Positions 15,350-23,353 of a stretch of 64,000 nt of DNA are shown piece by piece. Source of the stretch: Burkholderiaceae bacterium. GTDB lineage: Bacteria > Pseudomonadota > Gammaproteobacteria > Burkholderiales > Burkholderiaceae_C. The notes under the pieces were generated by a model. That model saw only the letters and a program-made list of their open reading frames with translations. It was not told the origin of the DNA and ran no database searches. Each line of letters opens with the position of its first letter. The first letter of the stretch is position 1. The translations under genes were made by a program, and so were the position numbers. The stretch is taken from positions 1-64,000 of the forward strand of contig JACKLO010000022.1 of assembly GCA_024235915.1 (NCBI GenBank). Reading direction: 5' to 3'.

Positions 15350-15870
15350 GCGGGCAGTTCGAGGCGCCCGGCCTTTGGCGCCGGCTGGCCTGCATGCTGT
15401 ATGAAGGTCTGCTGCTGTTCGGCGTCGTGATGATCGCCGGCTACCTGTACTCCAGCCTCACCCAGCAGCGTCACGCTCTGGTCGGCACCGCTGGGCTGCA
15501 GGCGTTCATGTTCGTGATCATCGGCATCTACTTCACCTGGTTCTGGGCCCATGGCCGGCAGACGCTGGCGATGAAGACCTGGCAGCTGCGCGTGATGACC
15601 CGCGAGGGCGAGCCGCTGACCCAGGCCCGGGCCCTGGCACGCTACGTCACCAGCTGGCTGTGGTTTCTGCCTGGCCTGGCCGCCGCCGGCCTCTCCGGCG
15701 CGCACGATGGGCGCAGCATCGGCTGGGCGCTGGGCTTGAACGTGGGGCTGTACGCCTTGATCGCCCAGACCACGCCGTCGCGCCAGACGTTGCACGATCT
15801 GCTGTGCCGCACCCGCCTGCAGCGCTGGCGGCCGCCCGCGCCCGCCACCGGGCAGAATCCGGCCGCATGA
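15346..15870 (+). CDS. RDD family membrane protein
   Basis: The product is 174 aa with four hydrophobic segments (near residues 19-40, 52-70, 101-118 and 125-145). The RDD signature is present in modified form: LWRRLACMLYEGLLLFGVV at the start, and the Asp of DLLCRTRLQ near the end. WFWAHGRQTLAMKTWQLRVM is the conserved central stretch. Many RDD proteins are small inner-membrane proteins of unknown transport role. It is fourth in the sigma factor operon and overlaps both neighbours. Confidence 0.85.
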   Translation: MSGQFEAPGLWRRLACMLYEGLLLFGVVMIAGYLYSSLTQQRHALVGTAGLQAFMFVIIGIYFTWFWAHGRQTLAMKTWQLRVMTREGEPLTQARALARYVTSWLWFLPGLAAAGLSGAHDGRSIGWALGLNVGLYALIAQTTPSRQTLHDLLCRTRLQRWRPPAPATGQNPAA

Positions 15871-16442
15871 AGCTCTGCGTCTACTGCGGGTCCCGGGCCG
15901 GCGCGCTGCCCGCCTACGCGGAGGCGGCCCGCACCCTGGGCACTTTGATCGGCACGGGCGGCCATGGCCTCGTGTACGGCGGCGGCAACGTCGGCCTGAT
16001 GGGCATCGTGGCCGACGCCGCGCTCGCGGCCGGCGCGCGGGTGGTCGGCGTCATCCCCCAGGCCCTGGTGCAGCGCGAAGTGGGCCACACGGCGCTCAGC
16101 GAACAGCACGTGGTGCCCGACATGCACGTGCGCAAGCGCATGATGGCCGAACACGCCGACGCCTTCGTCGCCCTGCCGGGTGGCATCGGCACGCTGGAAG
16201 AGCTTTACGAGGTGTGGACCTGGCGCCAGCTGGGCTACCACGACAAGCCGATCGGCCTGCTCAACGTGGGCGGGTTCTACGACCAGTTGCTGGGCTTCAT
16301 GGACCACTGCGTGGTGCAGGGTTTCCTGGATGCCGCACAGCGTGACGCGGTGCTGGTGGACACCGACCCGGCGCGTCTGCTGCAGCGCTTGAGCGAGGCT
16401 GCAGCGCGGGCCACGGCGCCAGACGACTACAGCCGCATCTGA
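15867..16442 (+). CDS. LOG-family nucleotide 5'-monophosphate phosphoribohydrolase
   Basis: The product is 191 aa, of the TIGR00730 (Lonely Guy) family. It contains GLVYGGGNVGLMG near residue 35-47 and the catalytic PGGIGTLEELYEVWTW near residue 105-120. Members cleave the N-glycosidic bond of nucleoside monophosphates, often cytokinin precursors or AMP-like substrates; the physiological substrate here is unknown. It is the last gene of the sigma factor operon, with an ATGA overlap to the RDD gene, and is convergent with glnB. Confidence 0.9.
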   Translation: MKLCVYCGSRAGALPAYAEAARTLGTLIGTGGHGLVYGGGNVGLMGIVADAALAAGARVVGVIPQALVQREVGHTALSEQHVVPDMHVRKRMMAEHADAFVALPGGIGTLEELYEVWTWRQLGYHDKPIGLLNVGGFYDQLLGFMDHCVVQGFLDAAQRDAVLVDTDPARLLQRLSEAAARATAPDDYSRI

Positions 16443-16472
16443 AGGCGGGTCATCCCGGCACCGCTGGTGGCG

Positions 16473-16811
16473 TCAGATGGCGGACTCGTCGGTCTCGCCC
16501 GTGCGGATGCGGATGACCTGGTCGACCGGCGTCACGAAGATCTTGCCATCACCGATCTTGCCGGTCTTGGCGGCACGCACCACGGCGTCGATGCAACGGT
16601 CCAGGTCAGCATCCTTGACGACCACTTCGACCTTCACCTTGGGCAGGAAGTCGACCACGTACTCCGCACCGCGGTACAGCTCGGTGTGGCCCTTCTGACG
16701 GCCGAAGCCCTTGACCTCGGTCACCGTCAGACCCGACACGCCGAGTTCACCCAGCGCCTCGCGGACCTCCTCGAGCTTGAAGGGTTTGATGATGGCGGTG
16801 ATCTGTTTCAT
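16473..16811 (-). CDS. glnB: Nitrogen regulatory protein P-II
   Basis: This trimeric signal protein reports nitrogen and energy status by binding ATP/ADP and 2-oxoglutarate. The product is 112 aa, the exact family length. The T-loop has the uridylylation site Tyr51 in YRGAEY. Both PROSITE regions are visible: KGFGRQKGHTELYRG, and TGKIGDGKIFV near residue 83-93. It is 33 nt after nadE on the same strand, so the two are probably one operon. That makes sense because NadE also uses glutamine. Confidence 0.96.
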   Translation of the reverse strand: MKQITAIIKPFKLEEVREALGELGVSGLTVTEVKGFGRQKGHTELYRGAEYVVDFLPKVKVEVVVKDADLDRCIDAVVRAAKTGKIGDGKIFVTPVDQVIRIRTGETDESAI

Positions 16812-16844
16812 CGCGGTCTCCCGGTGGCTTCAACTGCAGCCGAT

Positions 16845-18545
16845 TTAAGCACGGAACTTCGAGGTGATGGGATAGCGCCAGTCGCGGCCGAAGGCGCGGT
16901 GGGTGATGCGGATGCCCACCGGCGCCTGGCGGCGCTTGTACTCGTTGATGCGGATGAGCCGGGTCACACGCTCCACGATGGTGCGGTCGAAGCCGGCGGC
17001 CACAATTTCGTCAACGCCCTGGTCCTCTTCCATGTAGCGGGCCAGGATGGCGTCGAGCACCTCGTAGGGTGGCAGGCTGTCCTGGTCGGTCTGGTCGGGC
17101 CGCAGTTCGGCCGACGGCGGCCGGGTGATGATGCGCCGCGGGATGATCTCCGCGCCTTGCGCGTTGCGCCACTCGGCGAGGCGATAGACGAGTGTCTTGA
17201 CCACGTCCTTGATGACCGCGAAGCCACCAGCCATGTCGCCGTACAACGTGCAGTAGCCGGTGGCCATCTCACTCTTGTTGCCGGTGGTCAGCACGATGGC
17301 GCCCGTCTTGTTGGACAACGCCATCAGCAAGGTGCCGCGGATGCGTGCCTGCAGGTTTTCCTCGGTGGTGTCTTCCGGCAGGCCGGCAAACTGGTCGGCG
17401 AGGCCGGCGCGAAACGCATCGAACATGGGCGCGATGGCGATCTCGTCGTAGTGCACGCCCAGGCGTTCGGCCATGTCGCGGGCGTCGATCCACGAGATGT
17501 CGGCGGTGTAGGGCGAGGGCATCATCACCGCGTGCACCTTGTCTGCGCCCAAGGCATCCACCGCCACGGCCAGCACCAGGGCGGAGTCGATGCCGCCGGA
17601 CAGGCCGAGGATCGCGCCCGGAAAACCGTTCTTGCCCAGGTAGTCGCGCACCCCCGTCACCAGCGCCGACCAGACCTGGGACTCCGCCGCAGGCAGTGGC
17701 TGCATCGGGCCGGCCACCGCGCCGTCGGCCGCCACCTCACACACCAGCAGGGCCGGTTCGAAACTGGCCGCCCGGGCCCGCACGGCGCCGGAGCAATCGA
17801 CGGCGAACGAGGCGCCGTCGAAGATCACCTCGTCCTGCCCGCCCACCAGGTGGCTGTAGAGCAGCGGCAGGCCCACGGCGCGCGCACGTTCGGCCATGCG
17901 CGCCTCGCGGTCGCCGGCCTTTTCCAGGTGGAAAGGCGACGCGTTGAGCACGCACAGCACCTGGGCGCCGGCATCGCGCGCCAATGCGGCAGGTTCGTCG
18001 AACCAGGCGTCTTCGCAGATCAGCAGGCCCACGCGCAGGCCGCCCACGTCCAGCACCAGCGGCCCCTGCCCGGCCTCGCGGCCGGAGGCGAAGTAGCGCC
18101 GCTCGTCGAAGACCTGGTAATTGGGCAGTTCACGCTTGCAATAGGTGCCATGGACCTTTCCCCCGGCGAGCACCGAGGCCGCATTGAAGCGGCGCTGCAC
18201 GGCATGCGAGCGCGACCTAACATCGCCGTCACCCCAGAGCACCGGATGCCCCACCACCACATGCAGCCCGTCGCAGTCGGCCAGGTCGGCCGCCAGCTGG
18301 TTCAGCGCCTGCGCGCAGGCAGCCATGAACGACGGCCGCAGCAGCAGGTCTTCGGGCGGGTAGCCGCAGAGCATCAGCTCCGGCGCGACCACGAGGCGGG
18401 CGCCCTGGGCATGCGCCTCACGCGCGGCGTCAGCCACCAGGCGCGCGTTGCCGGCCAGGTCACCCACGGTTGCGTTCAACTGCGCCAGCGCGATTTTCAG
18501 GACTGTTTGCACCGGCGGCACCGTCGACACGGGGGTTGAAATCAC
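16845..18545 (-). CDS. nadE: Glutamine-dependent NAD+ synthetase
   Basis: NadE amidates deamido-NAD using ammonia released from glutamine. The product is 566 aa with two domains. The N-terminal nitrilase-like glutaminase (about 15-265) carries the catalytic Cys in LLICEDAWF. The C-terminal synthetase (about 285-560) carries the ATP pyrophosphatase loop LGLSGGIDSALV and the TTGNKSE motif. The start GTG 18545 lies 8 nt after CATAAT, suggesting a very short leader. Upstream it faces the GNAT-family gene head to head, and the two 5' ends may overlap. Confidence 0.94.
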   Translation of the reverse strand: MISTPVSTVPPVQTVLKIALAQLNATVGDLAGNARLVADAAREAHAQGARLVVAPELMLCGYPPEDLLLRPSFMAACAQALNQLAADLADCDGLHVVVGHPVLWGDGDVRSRSHAVQRRFNAASVLAGGKVHGTYCKRELPNYQVFDERRYFASGREAGQGPLVLDVGGLRVGLLICEDAWFDEPAALARDAGAQVLCVLNASPFHLEKAGDREARMAERARAVGLPLLYSHLVGGQDEVIFDGASFAVDCSGAVRARAASFEPALLVCEVAADGAVAGPMQPLPAAESQVWSALVTGVRDYLGKNGFPGAILGLSGGIDSALVLAVAVDALGADKVHAVMMPSPYTADISWIDARDMAERLGVHYDEIAIAPMFDAFRAGLADQFAGLPEDTTEENLQARIRGTLLMALSNKTGAIVLTTGNKSEMATGYCTLYGDMAGGFAVIKDVVKTLVYRLAEWRNAQGAEIIPRRIITRPPSAELRPDQTDQDSLPPYEVLDAILARYMEEDQGVDEIVAAGFDRTIVERVTRLIRINEYKRRQAPVGIRITHRAFGRDWRYPITSKFRA

Positions 18546-19704
18546 TGCCGAAGATTATGTCATCCGGGTCCATGACGACCCATCCGCCATCCCAGCCGCG
18601 CGCTGGGATGCGCTGCTCGCGCAGCAGGCGTCGCCGACGCCGTTCATGTGCCACGCCTACCTGAAGGCGCTGCACGAATCCGGCAGTGCCGTGGCCGAAA
18701 CAGGCTGGACGCCGCGCTTCATGGACATGCAGCGCAATGGTGAGACCGTGGGTGTCTGTGCGCTCTATCTCAAGCAACACTCCTACGGCGAGTACGTCTT
18801 CGACTGGGCCTGGGCCGACGCCTACCGGCGCCACGGCCTGGCCTACTACCCGAAGCTGCTGGCCGCGGTGCCGTTCACGCCGGTGCCCGGCAGCCGGCTG
18901 CTCGCCACGGACGCCGCCGCGCGGGCCGCGCTGGCACGTGGCTTGGTGCAGTTGGCGCAGACCTCCGGTGTCTCGTCACTGCACCTGCTCTACCCGGACG
19001 AGGCCGACCGCGCCGCGCTGGCCGCTGCGGGCTGGCTGATGCGCGAGGGCGTGCAGTTCCACTGGACGCAGGATGCGGCCGATCCGGCCCCGGACTTCGC
19101 CACCCTGCTGGCGCGCCTGCAGCGCGAGAAGCGCAAGAAGATCCAGCAGGAACGCCGCCGAGTGGCCGACGCCGGCGTGCATTTCGAGGTGGTCGAAGGG
19201 GCCGCCATCGACCAGCCGCTATGGGACTTCTTCCACCGCTGCTACGTGCAGACCTACGCCGAACACCACTCGTCGCCCTACCTGACGCGCGACTTCTTCG
19301 CCCGCATGGCGGGCACGATGCCGCAGCACTGGGTGATGTTCGTGGCGCTGCGCGGCGGGCGGCGCATCGCCGCTTCACTGGTGGCGGTCGATGCCGAGCG
19401 GGGCACGGCGTGGGGGCGGTATTGGGGGGCACTGGAAGACGTGCCCTGCCTGCACTTCGAGGCCTGCTACTACCAACCGCTGGCCTGGTGCCTGGCCAAC
19501 GGCTACCGGCGCTTCGAAGGCGGCGCCCAGGGCGAACACAAGATGGCGCGCGGCCTGCTGCCGGTGCGCACGCACTCGGCGCACTGGCTGGCTCACCCGG
19601 CGTTCGCCGACGCCGTGGCTGGCTTCCTGGACCAGGAAAGGACCGGCGTGGGCGAGTACATGGGCGAACTGCAGGCGCGCTCGCCGTTCAAGGCCGGCGC
19701 CTGA
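18448..19704 (+). CDS. GNAT-family acyltransferase (COG3146, peptidogalycan-type)
   Basis: The frame is 418 codons. Homology-like sequence begins only at VIRVHDDPSAIPAARWDALL (about 18562), then FMCHAYLKALHESG, and the C-terminal acyltransferase half REKRKKIQQERRRV...GAQGEHKMARGLLPV. COG3146 proteins have the GNAT fold and are described as possible peptidogalycan or peptide-bond-forming acyltransferases; the substrate is unknown. The start is a puzzle: the only usual start codon before the conserved part is TTG 18448, which overlaps divergent nadE by 98 nt. The next ATG (18646) would cut into the domain. Confidence 0.8.
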   Translation: MPARSPTVAFNCASAIFRTVCTGGTVDTGVEITAEDYVIRVHDDPSAIPAARWDALLAQQASPTPFMCHAYLKALHESGSAVAETGWTPRFMDMQRNGETVGVCALYLKQHSYGEYVFDWAWADAYRRHGLAYYPKLLAAVPFTPVPGSRLLATDAAARAALARGLVQLAQTSGVSSLHLLYPDEADRAALAAAGWLMREGVQFHWTQDAADPAPDFATLLARLQREKRKKIQQERRRVADAGVHFEVVEGAAIDQPLWDFFHRCYVQTYAEHHSSPYLTRDFFARMAGTMPQHWVMFVALRGGRRIAASLVAVDAERGTAWGRYWGALEDVPCLHFEACYYQPLAWCLANGYRRFEGGAQGEHKMARGLLPVRTHSAHWLAHPAFADAVAGFLDQERTGVGEYMGELQARSPFKAGA

Positions 19705-19819
19705 TGGCGGCGCGGCCAGGCCCTCCAGCCACTGGCCACCGGCCGCCGGCCGCCGATCCTGACCGGCGCGGCCGGGCGAACAGACCGAGCCGGCCGGACG
19801 GACAGGCCGCCCCGTTCGA

Positions 19820-20359
19820 TCAGGCCTTGTGCGTGGCCTGCCAGTTGGCCATGCCGATCTTCACTTCCTCGCGCGCTGAATCCGCGCCTTCCCAGCCGAT
19901 CACCTTGACCCACTTACCGGGTTCCAGGTCCTTGTAGTGCTCGAAGAAGTGCTGAATGGTCTTCAGCCGCATCGGATTCAGGTCTTCCGGCTTCTGCCAC
20001 TGGGTGTAGATCGACAGGATCTTGTCCACCGGCACGGCCAGCAGCTTGTTGTCGCCGCCCGCTTCGTCGTCCATCTTCAGCACGCCGATCGGGCGGCAGG
20101 TGACCACGACGCCAGAGATCAACGGCACCGGCGTGATCACGAGCACGTCCACCGGGTCGCCGTCGTCGGCCAGCGTCTGCGGGATGTAGCCGTAGTTGCA
20201 CGGGTAGTGCATCGACGTGGCCATGAAGCGGTCCACGAACAGGGCGCCGGAGTCCTCGTCGACCTCGTACTTGATGGGGTCGGCGTTCATCGGGATCTCG
20301 ATGATCACGTTGAACTGATCTGGCGCAGCGGCGCCCGGGGTCACGTTGTGCAGACTCAT
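19820..20359 (-). CDS. ppa: Inorganic pyrophosphatase, soluble family I
   Basis: This enzyme hydrolyses pyrophosphate in the cytoplasm. The product is 179 aa. The family signature D-[SGDN]-D-[PE]-[LIVMF]-D is DDGDPVDVL near residue 64. The N-terminal IEIPMNADPIKYEVDEDSG (metal-binding Lys/Glu), YPCNYGYIPQT and the late DLEPGKWVKVIGW are all as in the family. ATG 20359 has GGAAG upstream; longer in-frame extensions are unsupported. It is divergent from hppA, so both pyrophosphatases share one 212-bp control region. Confidence 0.95.
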   Translation of the reverse strand: MSLHNVTPGAAAPDQFNVIIEIPMNADPIKYEVDEDSGALFVDRFMATSMHYPCNYGYIPQTLADDGDPVDVLVITPVPLISGVVVTCRPIGVLKMDDEAGGDNKLLAVPVDKILSIYTQWQKPEDLNPMRLKTIQHFFEHYKDLEPGKWVKVIGWEGADSAREEVKIGMANWQATHKA

Positions 20360-20389
20360 GGTCGTTCTTCCAGTCGAGCTTCGTTCAGA

Positions 20390-20406
20390 GTATCCGGAGG
20401 GGATAC
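20390..20406. promoter_or_regulatory. Inverted repeat in the ppa/hppA control region
   Basis: The dyad GTATCC-GGAGG-GGATAC lies about 31 bp upstream of the ppa start and 166 bp upstream of hppA. It is a possible regulator site; no factor is assigned. A second GC-rich dyad follows near 20500-20525. Confidence 0.35.
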
Positions 20407-20571
20407 GGGATTCTACTGAGCGCACTGTCACCGGCCTGACGGGTGCGGCCGTGGCCGCAGGAAAACCCCCGCCCGGGTCATGGAGGTCGTCCCGTAGCAT
20501 GCCCCGCGACCCTCGCGGAGGGGGCAGTTCCGTTCCAGGCATTTCATCAAGCAGAGGAAGGAGAGGTCTTC

Positions 20572-22629
20572 ATGTCCATCGAGATGGCGCTCTATGTGGC
20601 GCTGGGATGCGGCGTCGCCGCGGTGCTCTACGGCTTCGTCCAGCGCGGCTGGATCCTGCGTCAGGACGCCGGCAACGCCCGCATGCAGGAGATCGCCGGC
20701 GCGGTGCAGCAGGGTGCTGCCGCCTACCTGGCACGCCAGTACAAGACCATCGGCATCGTCGGGGTCGTGCTGGCGGTGCTGATCGCGGTGTTCCTGGGCG
20801 GCTCCACCGCGGCGGGCTTCGTCGTCGGTGCGGTGCTTTCGGGTGCCTGCGGCTTCATCGGCATGAACGTCTCGGTGCGGGCCAACGTGCGCACGGCGCA
20901 GGCGGCCACGAAGGGCATCGGCCCGGCACTGGACATCGCCTTCAAGGGCGGCGCCATCACCGGCATGCTGGTGGTGGGCCTGGGCCTGCTGGGCGTGGGT
21001 GGCTTCTTCCTCGCCATCGGTGGCCTGGCCACGCCGGATTCGGCCACGCTCAAGCCGCTGCTGGGCCTGGCCTTCGGCTCCAGCCTGATCTCCATCTTCG
21101 CGCGCCTGGGCGGCGGCATCTTCACCAAGGGCGCTGACGTGGGCGCCGACCTGGTGGGCAAGGTCGAGGCCGGCATCCCCGAGGACGACCCGCGCAACCC
21201 GGCGGTGATCGCCGACAACGTGGGCGACAACGTCGGCGACTGCGCCGGCATGGCGGCCGACCTGTTCGAGACCTACGCCGTCACGCTGATCGCCACCATG
21301 GCGTTGGGCGCGTTGATGGTGAAGGCCGGCGGTGCGGCCATCGTCTACCCGTTGCTGCTGGGTGGCGTGTCCATCATCGCGTCGATCATCGGCTGCGCCT
21401 TTGTCAAGGCCAGCCCGGGCATGACCAACGTGATGCCCGCGCTCTACAAGGGCCTGGCGGTCGCCGGCATCATCTCGCTGATCGCCTTCTACCCGGTCAC
21501 GACGATGCTGTTCCCGCAGCCGGTGGAGATTGCCGGCACGGGCATGGTCTCGGCAATGTCGCTGTGGCTTTCCTGCGTCGTCGGCCTGGTGCTGACCGCG
21601 GTGCTGGTGTGGATCACCGAGTACTACACCGGCACCCAGTACAAGCCGGTGCAGCACGTGGCGCAGGCCAGCACCACCGGCCACGCGACCAACATCATCG
21701 CCGGCATCGGCATCAGCATGAAGTCCACCGCTTGGCCGGTGCTCTTCGTCTGTGCCGCCATCCTGTCGGCTTACAGCCTGGCCGGTCTGTTCGGCATTGC
21801 AGTGGCCGCCACGGCCATGCTCAGCATGGCCGGCATCGTGGTCGCGCTGGACGCCTACGGCCCGATCACCGACAACGCCGGTGGCATCGCCGAGATGGCC
21901 GAACTGCCGAGTTCGGTGCGTGACATCACCGACCCGCTGGATGCGGTGGGCAACACCACCAAGGCGGTGACCAAGGGCTACGCCATCGGTTCCGCCGGCC
22001 TGGCGGCGCTGGTGCTGTTCGCCGACTACACGCACTCGCTTGAGGCGCGCGGCATCCATGCCAGCTTCGACCTGAGCAACCCGAAGGTGATCATCGGCCT
22101 GTTCATCGGTGGCCTGATTCCCTACCTGTTCGGCGCCATGGCGATGGAGGCTGTGGGCCGCGCCGCCGGTGCGGTGGTGGAAGAGGTCCGGCGCCAGTTC
22201 CGCGAGATCAAGGGCATCATGGAAGGCACGGGCAAGCCGGAGTACGGCAAGGCCGTGGACATGCTCACCGGCGCGGCCATCAAGGAGATGATGATCCCGT
22301 CGCTGCTGCCCGTGGTGGTGCCCATCGTCGTGGGCATGCTGCTGGGCGCCGAGGCGCTGGGCGGGTTGCTGATGGGCACCATCGTCACCGGCCTGTTCGT
22401 CGCCATCAGCATGTGCACCGGCGGCGGCGCCTGGGACAACGCTAAGAAGTACATCGAGGACGGTCACCATGGCGGCAAGGGCAGCGACGCCCACAAGGCC
22501 GCAGTGACGGGCGACACGGTGGGCGACCCCTACAAGGACACCGCCGGCCCGGCCGTGAACCCGTTGATCAAGATCATCAACATCGTGGCACTGCTGATCG
22601 TGCCGCTGTTGCCGGCGATCACGCACTGA
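20572..22629 (+). CDS. hppA: Membrane-bound H+-translocating pyrophosphatase
   Basis: This enzyme couples pyrophosphate hydrolysis to proton export across the inner membrane. The product is 685 aa with about 16 membrane helices. The substrate-binding DVGADLVGKVEAGIPEDDPR and DNVGDNVGDCAGMAADLFE are intact, as is the C-terminal GDTVGDPYKDTAGPAVNP. The potassium-switch motif reads GNTTKA. Lys at that position marks the K+-independent class, which pumps H+. ATG 20572 has AGGAAGGAGAGG upstream. A strong terminator follows at 22650. Confidence 0.95.
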   Translation: MSIEMALYVALGCGVAAVLYGFVQRGWILRQDAGNARMQEIAGAVQQGAAAYLARQYKTIGIVGVVLAVLIAVFLGGSTAAGFVVGAVLSGACGFIGMNVSVRANVRTAQAATKGIGPALDIAFKGGAITGMLVVGLGLLGVGGFFLAIGGLATPDSATLKPLLGLAFGSSLISIFARLGGGIFTKGADVGADLVGKVEAGIPEDDPRNPAVIADNVGDNVGDCAGMAADLFETYAVTLIATMALGALMVKAGGAAIVYPLLLGGVSIIASIIGCAFVKASPGMTNVMPALYKGLAVAGIISLIAFYPVTTMLFPQPVEIAGTGMVSAMSLWLSCVVGLVLTAVLVWITEYYTGTQYKPVQHVAQASTTGHATNIIAGIGISMKSTAWPVLFVCAAILSAYSLAGLFGIAVAATAMLSMAGIVVALDAYGPITDNAGGIAEMAELPSSVRDITDPLDAVGNTTKAVTKGYAIGSAGLAALVLFADYTHSLEARGIHASFDLSNPKVIIGLFIGGLIPYLFGAMAMEAVGRAAGAVVEEVRRQFREIKGIMEGTGKPEYGKAVDMLTGAAIKEMMIPSLLPVVVPIVVGMLLGAEALGGLLMGTIVTGLFVAISMCTGGGAWDNAKKYIEDGHHGGKGSDAHKAAVTGDTVGDPYKDTAGPAVNPLIKIINIVALLIVPLLPAITH

Positions 22630-22649
22630 GCGTCGCGCCTCTGCCTGCA

Positions 22650-22674
22650 ACGGCCCGCTTCGGCGGGCCGTTTT
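22650..22674 (+). terminator. Intrinsic terminator after hppA
   Basis: ACGGCCCGC-TTCG-GCGGGCCGT is followed by TTT. The stem is a perfect 9 bp with a UUCG tetraloop, 20 nt past the hppA stop. Confidence 0.85.
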
Positions 22675-22708
22675 CATGGGACGGTGCGCGCGGCGCGACA
22701 ATGCCGGC

Positions 22709-23332
22709 ATGTCCCAGTACTTCGAGGTCCACCCGCAGAACCCGCAGCCGCGGCTGCTGAAGCAGGCCGCGCAGATCCTGCACGGCGGTGGCGTGGTCGC
22801 CATCCCCACCGACTCCAGCTATGCCCTGGTCTGCCACCTGGACGACAAGGCGGCGGCCGAACAGCTGCGCCGGCTGCGCGAGGTGGACGACAAGCACCAC
22901 CTGACGCTGATCTGCCGCGACCTCTCGGAACTGGCCAGCTACGCGCGCGTGGACAACCGGCAGTACCGGCTGCTCAAGCAGGGCACGCCGGGGCCGTTCA
23001 CCTTCATCCTTGAAGCCACGAAGGAAGTGCCGCGCCGGCTGTCGCATCCTTCGCGCCGCACCATCGGCCTGCGCGTACCCGACCATGCCGTCACCCAGGC
23101 GCTGCTGGAAACCTTCGGTGCCCCGCTGCTGGCGACCACGTTGATCCCGCCCGGTGAAACCGAGGCCCTGAACGACCCGCACGACATCCGCGAGCGCTTC
23201 GAGAAGCGCCTTCAGGCGGTGGTCGACGCCGGAGCCTGCCCTCTGCAGCCGACCACGGTGATCGACCTCAGCGGTGACGACCCGGTGCTGGTGCGCCAGG
23301 GGCGCGGCGACGCGGCGCGGCTGGGGCTCTGA
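22709..23332 (+). CDS. YciO/YrdC-family threonylcarbamoyl-AMP synthase-like protein
   Basis: The product is 207 aa of the Sua5/YciO/YrdC fold. Characteristic pieces are GGVVAIPTDSSYALVC near residue 28, LRREVDDKHHLTL-like residues (LREVDDKHHLTLIC), and PGPFTFILEATKEVPRR, then RRTIGLRVPDHAV. YrdC makes threonylcarbamoyl-AMP for tRNA t6A, while the role of YciO paralogues is less clear; DDKHHLTLICRD is more like YciO. The start ATG 22709 follows GACAAT by 6 nt, suggesting a leaderless mRNA. Confidence 0.88.
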   Translation: MSQYFEVHPQNPQPRLLKQAAQILHGGGVVAIPTDSSYALVCHLDDKAAAEQLRRLREVDDKHHLTLICRDLSELASYARVDNRQYRLLKQGTPGPFTFILEATKEVPRRLSHPSRRTIGLRVPDHAVTQALLETFGAPLLATTLIPPGETEALNDPHDIRERFEKRLQAVVDAGACPLQPTTVIDLSGDDPVLVRQGRGDAARLGL

Positions 23333-23353
23333 CGCGCCTGCGCCGGCGCGTCA
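23330..23353. terminator. Hairpin between convergent genes
   Basis: The dyad TGACGCGC-(8 nt)-GCGCGTCA covers the YciO-like stop codon and abuts the stop of the minus-strand lipoprotein gene. It may be a bidirectional terminator; there is no T-run. Confidence 0.45.

Noticed and set aside
20428..22809. 793-codon open frame opposite hppA
   Set aside because: Antisense shadow of a GC-rich gene; Ala/Arg/Gly/His-rich composition and no domain. The hppA reading is certain.
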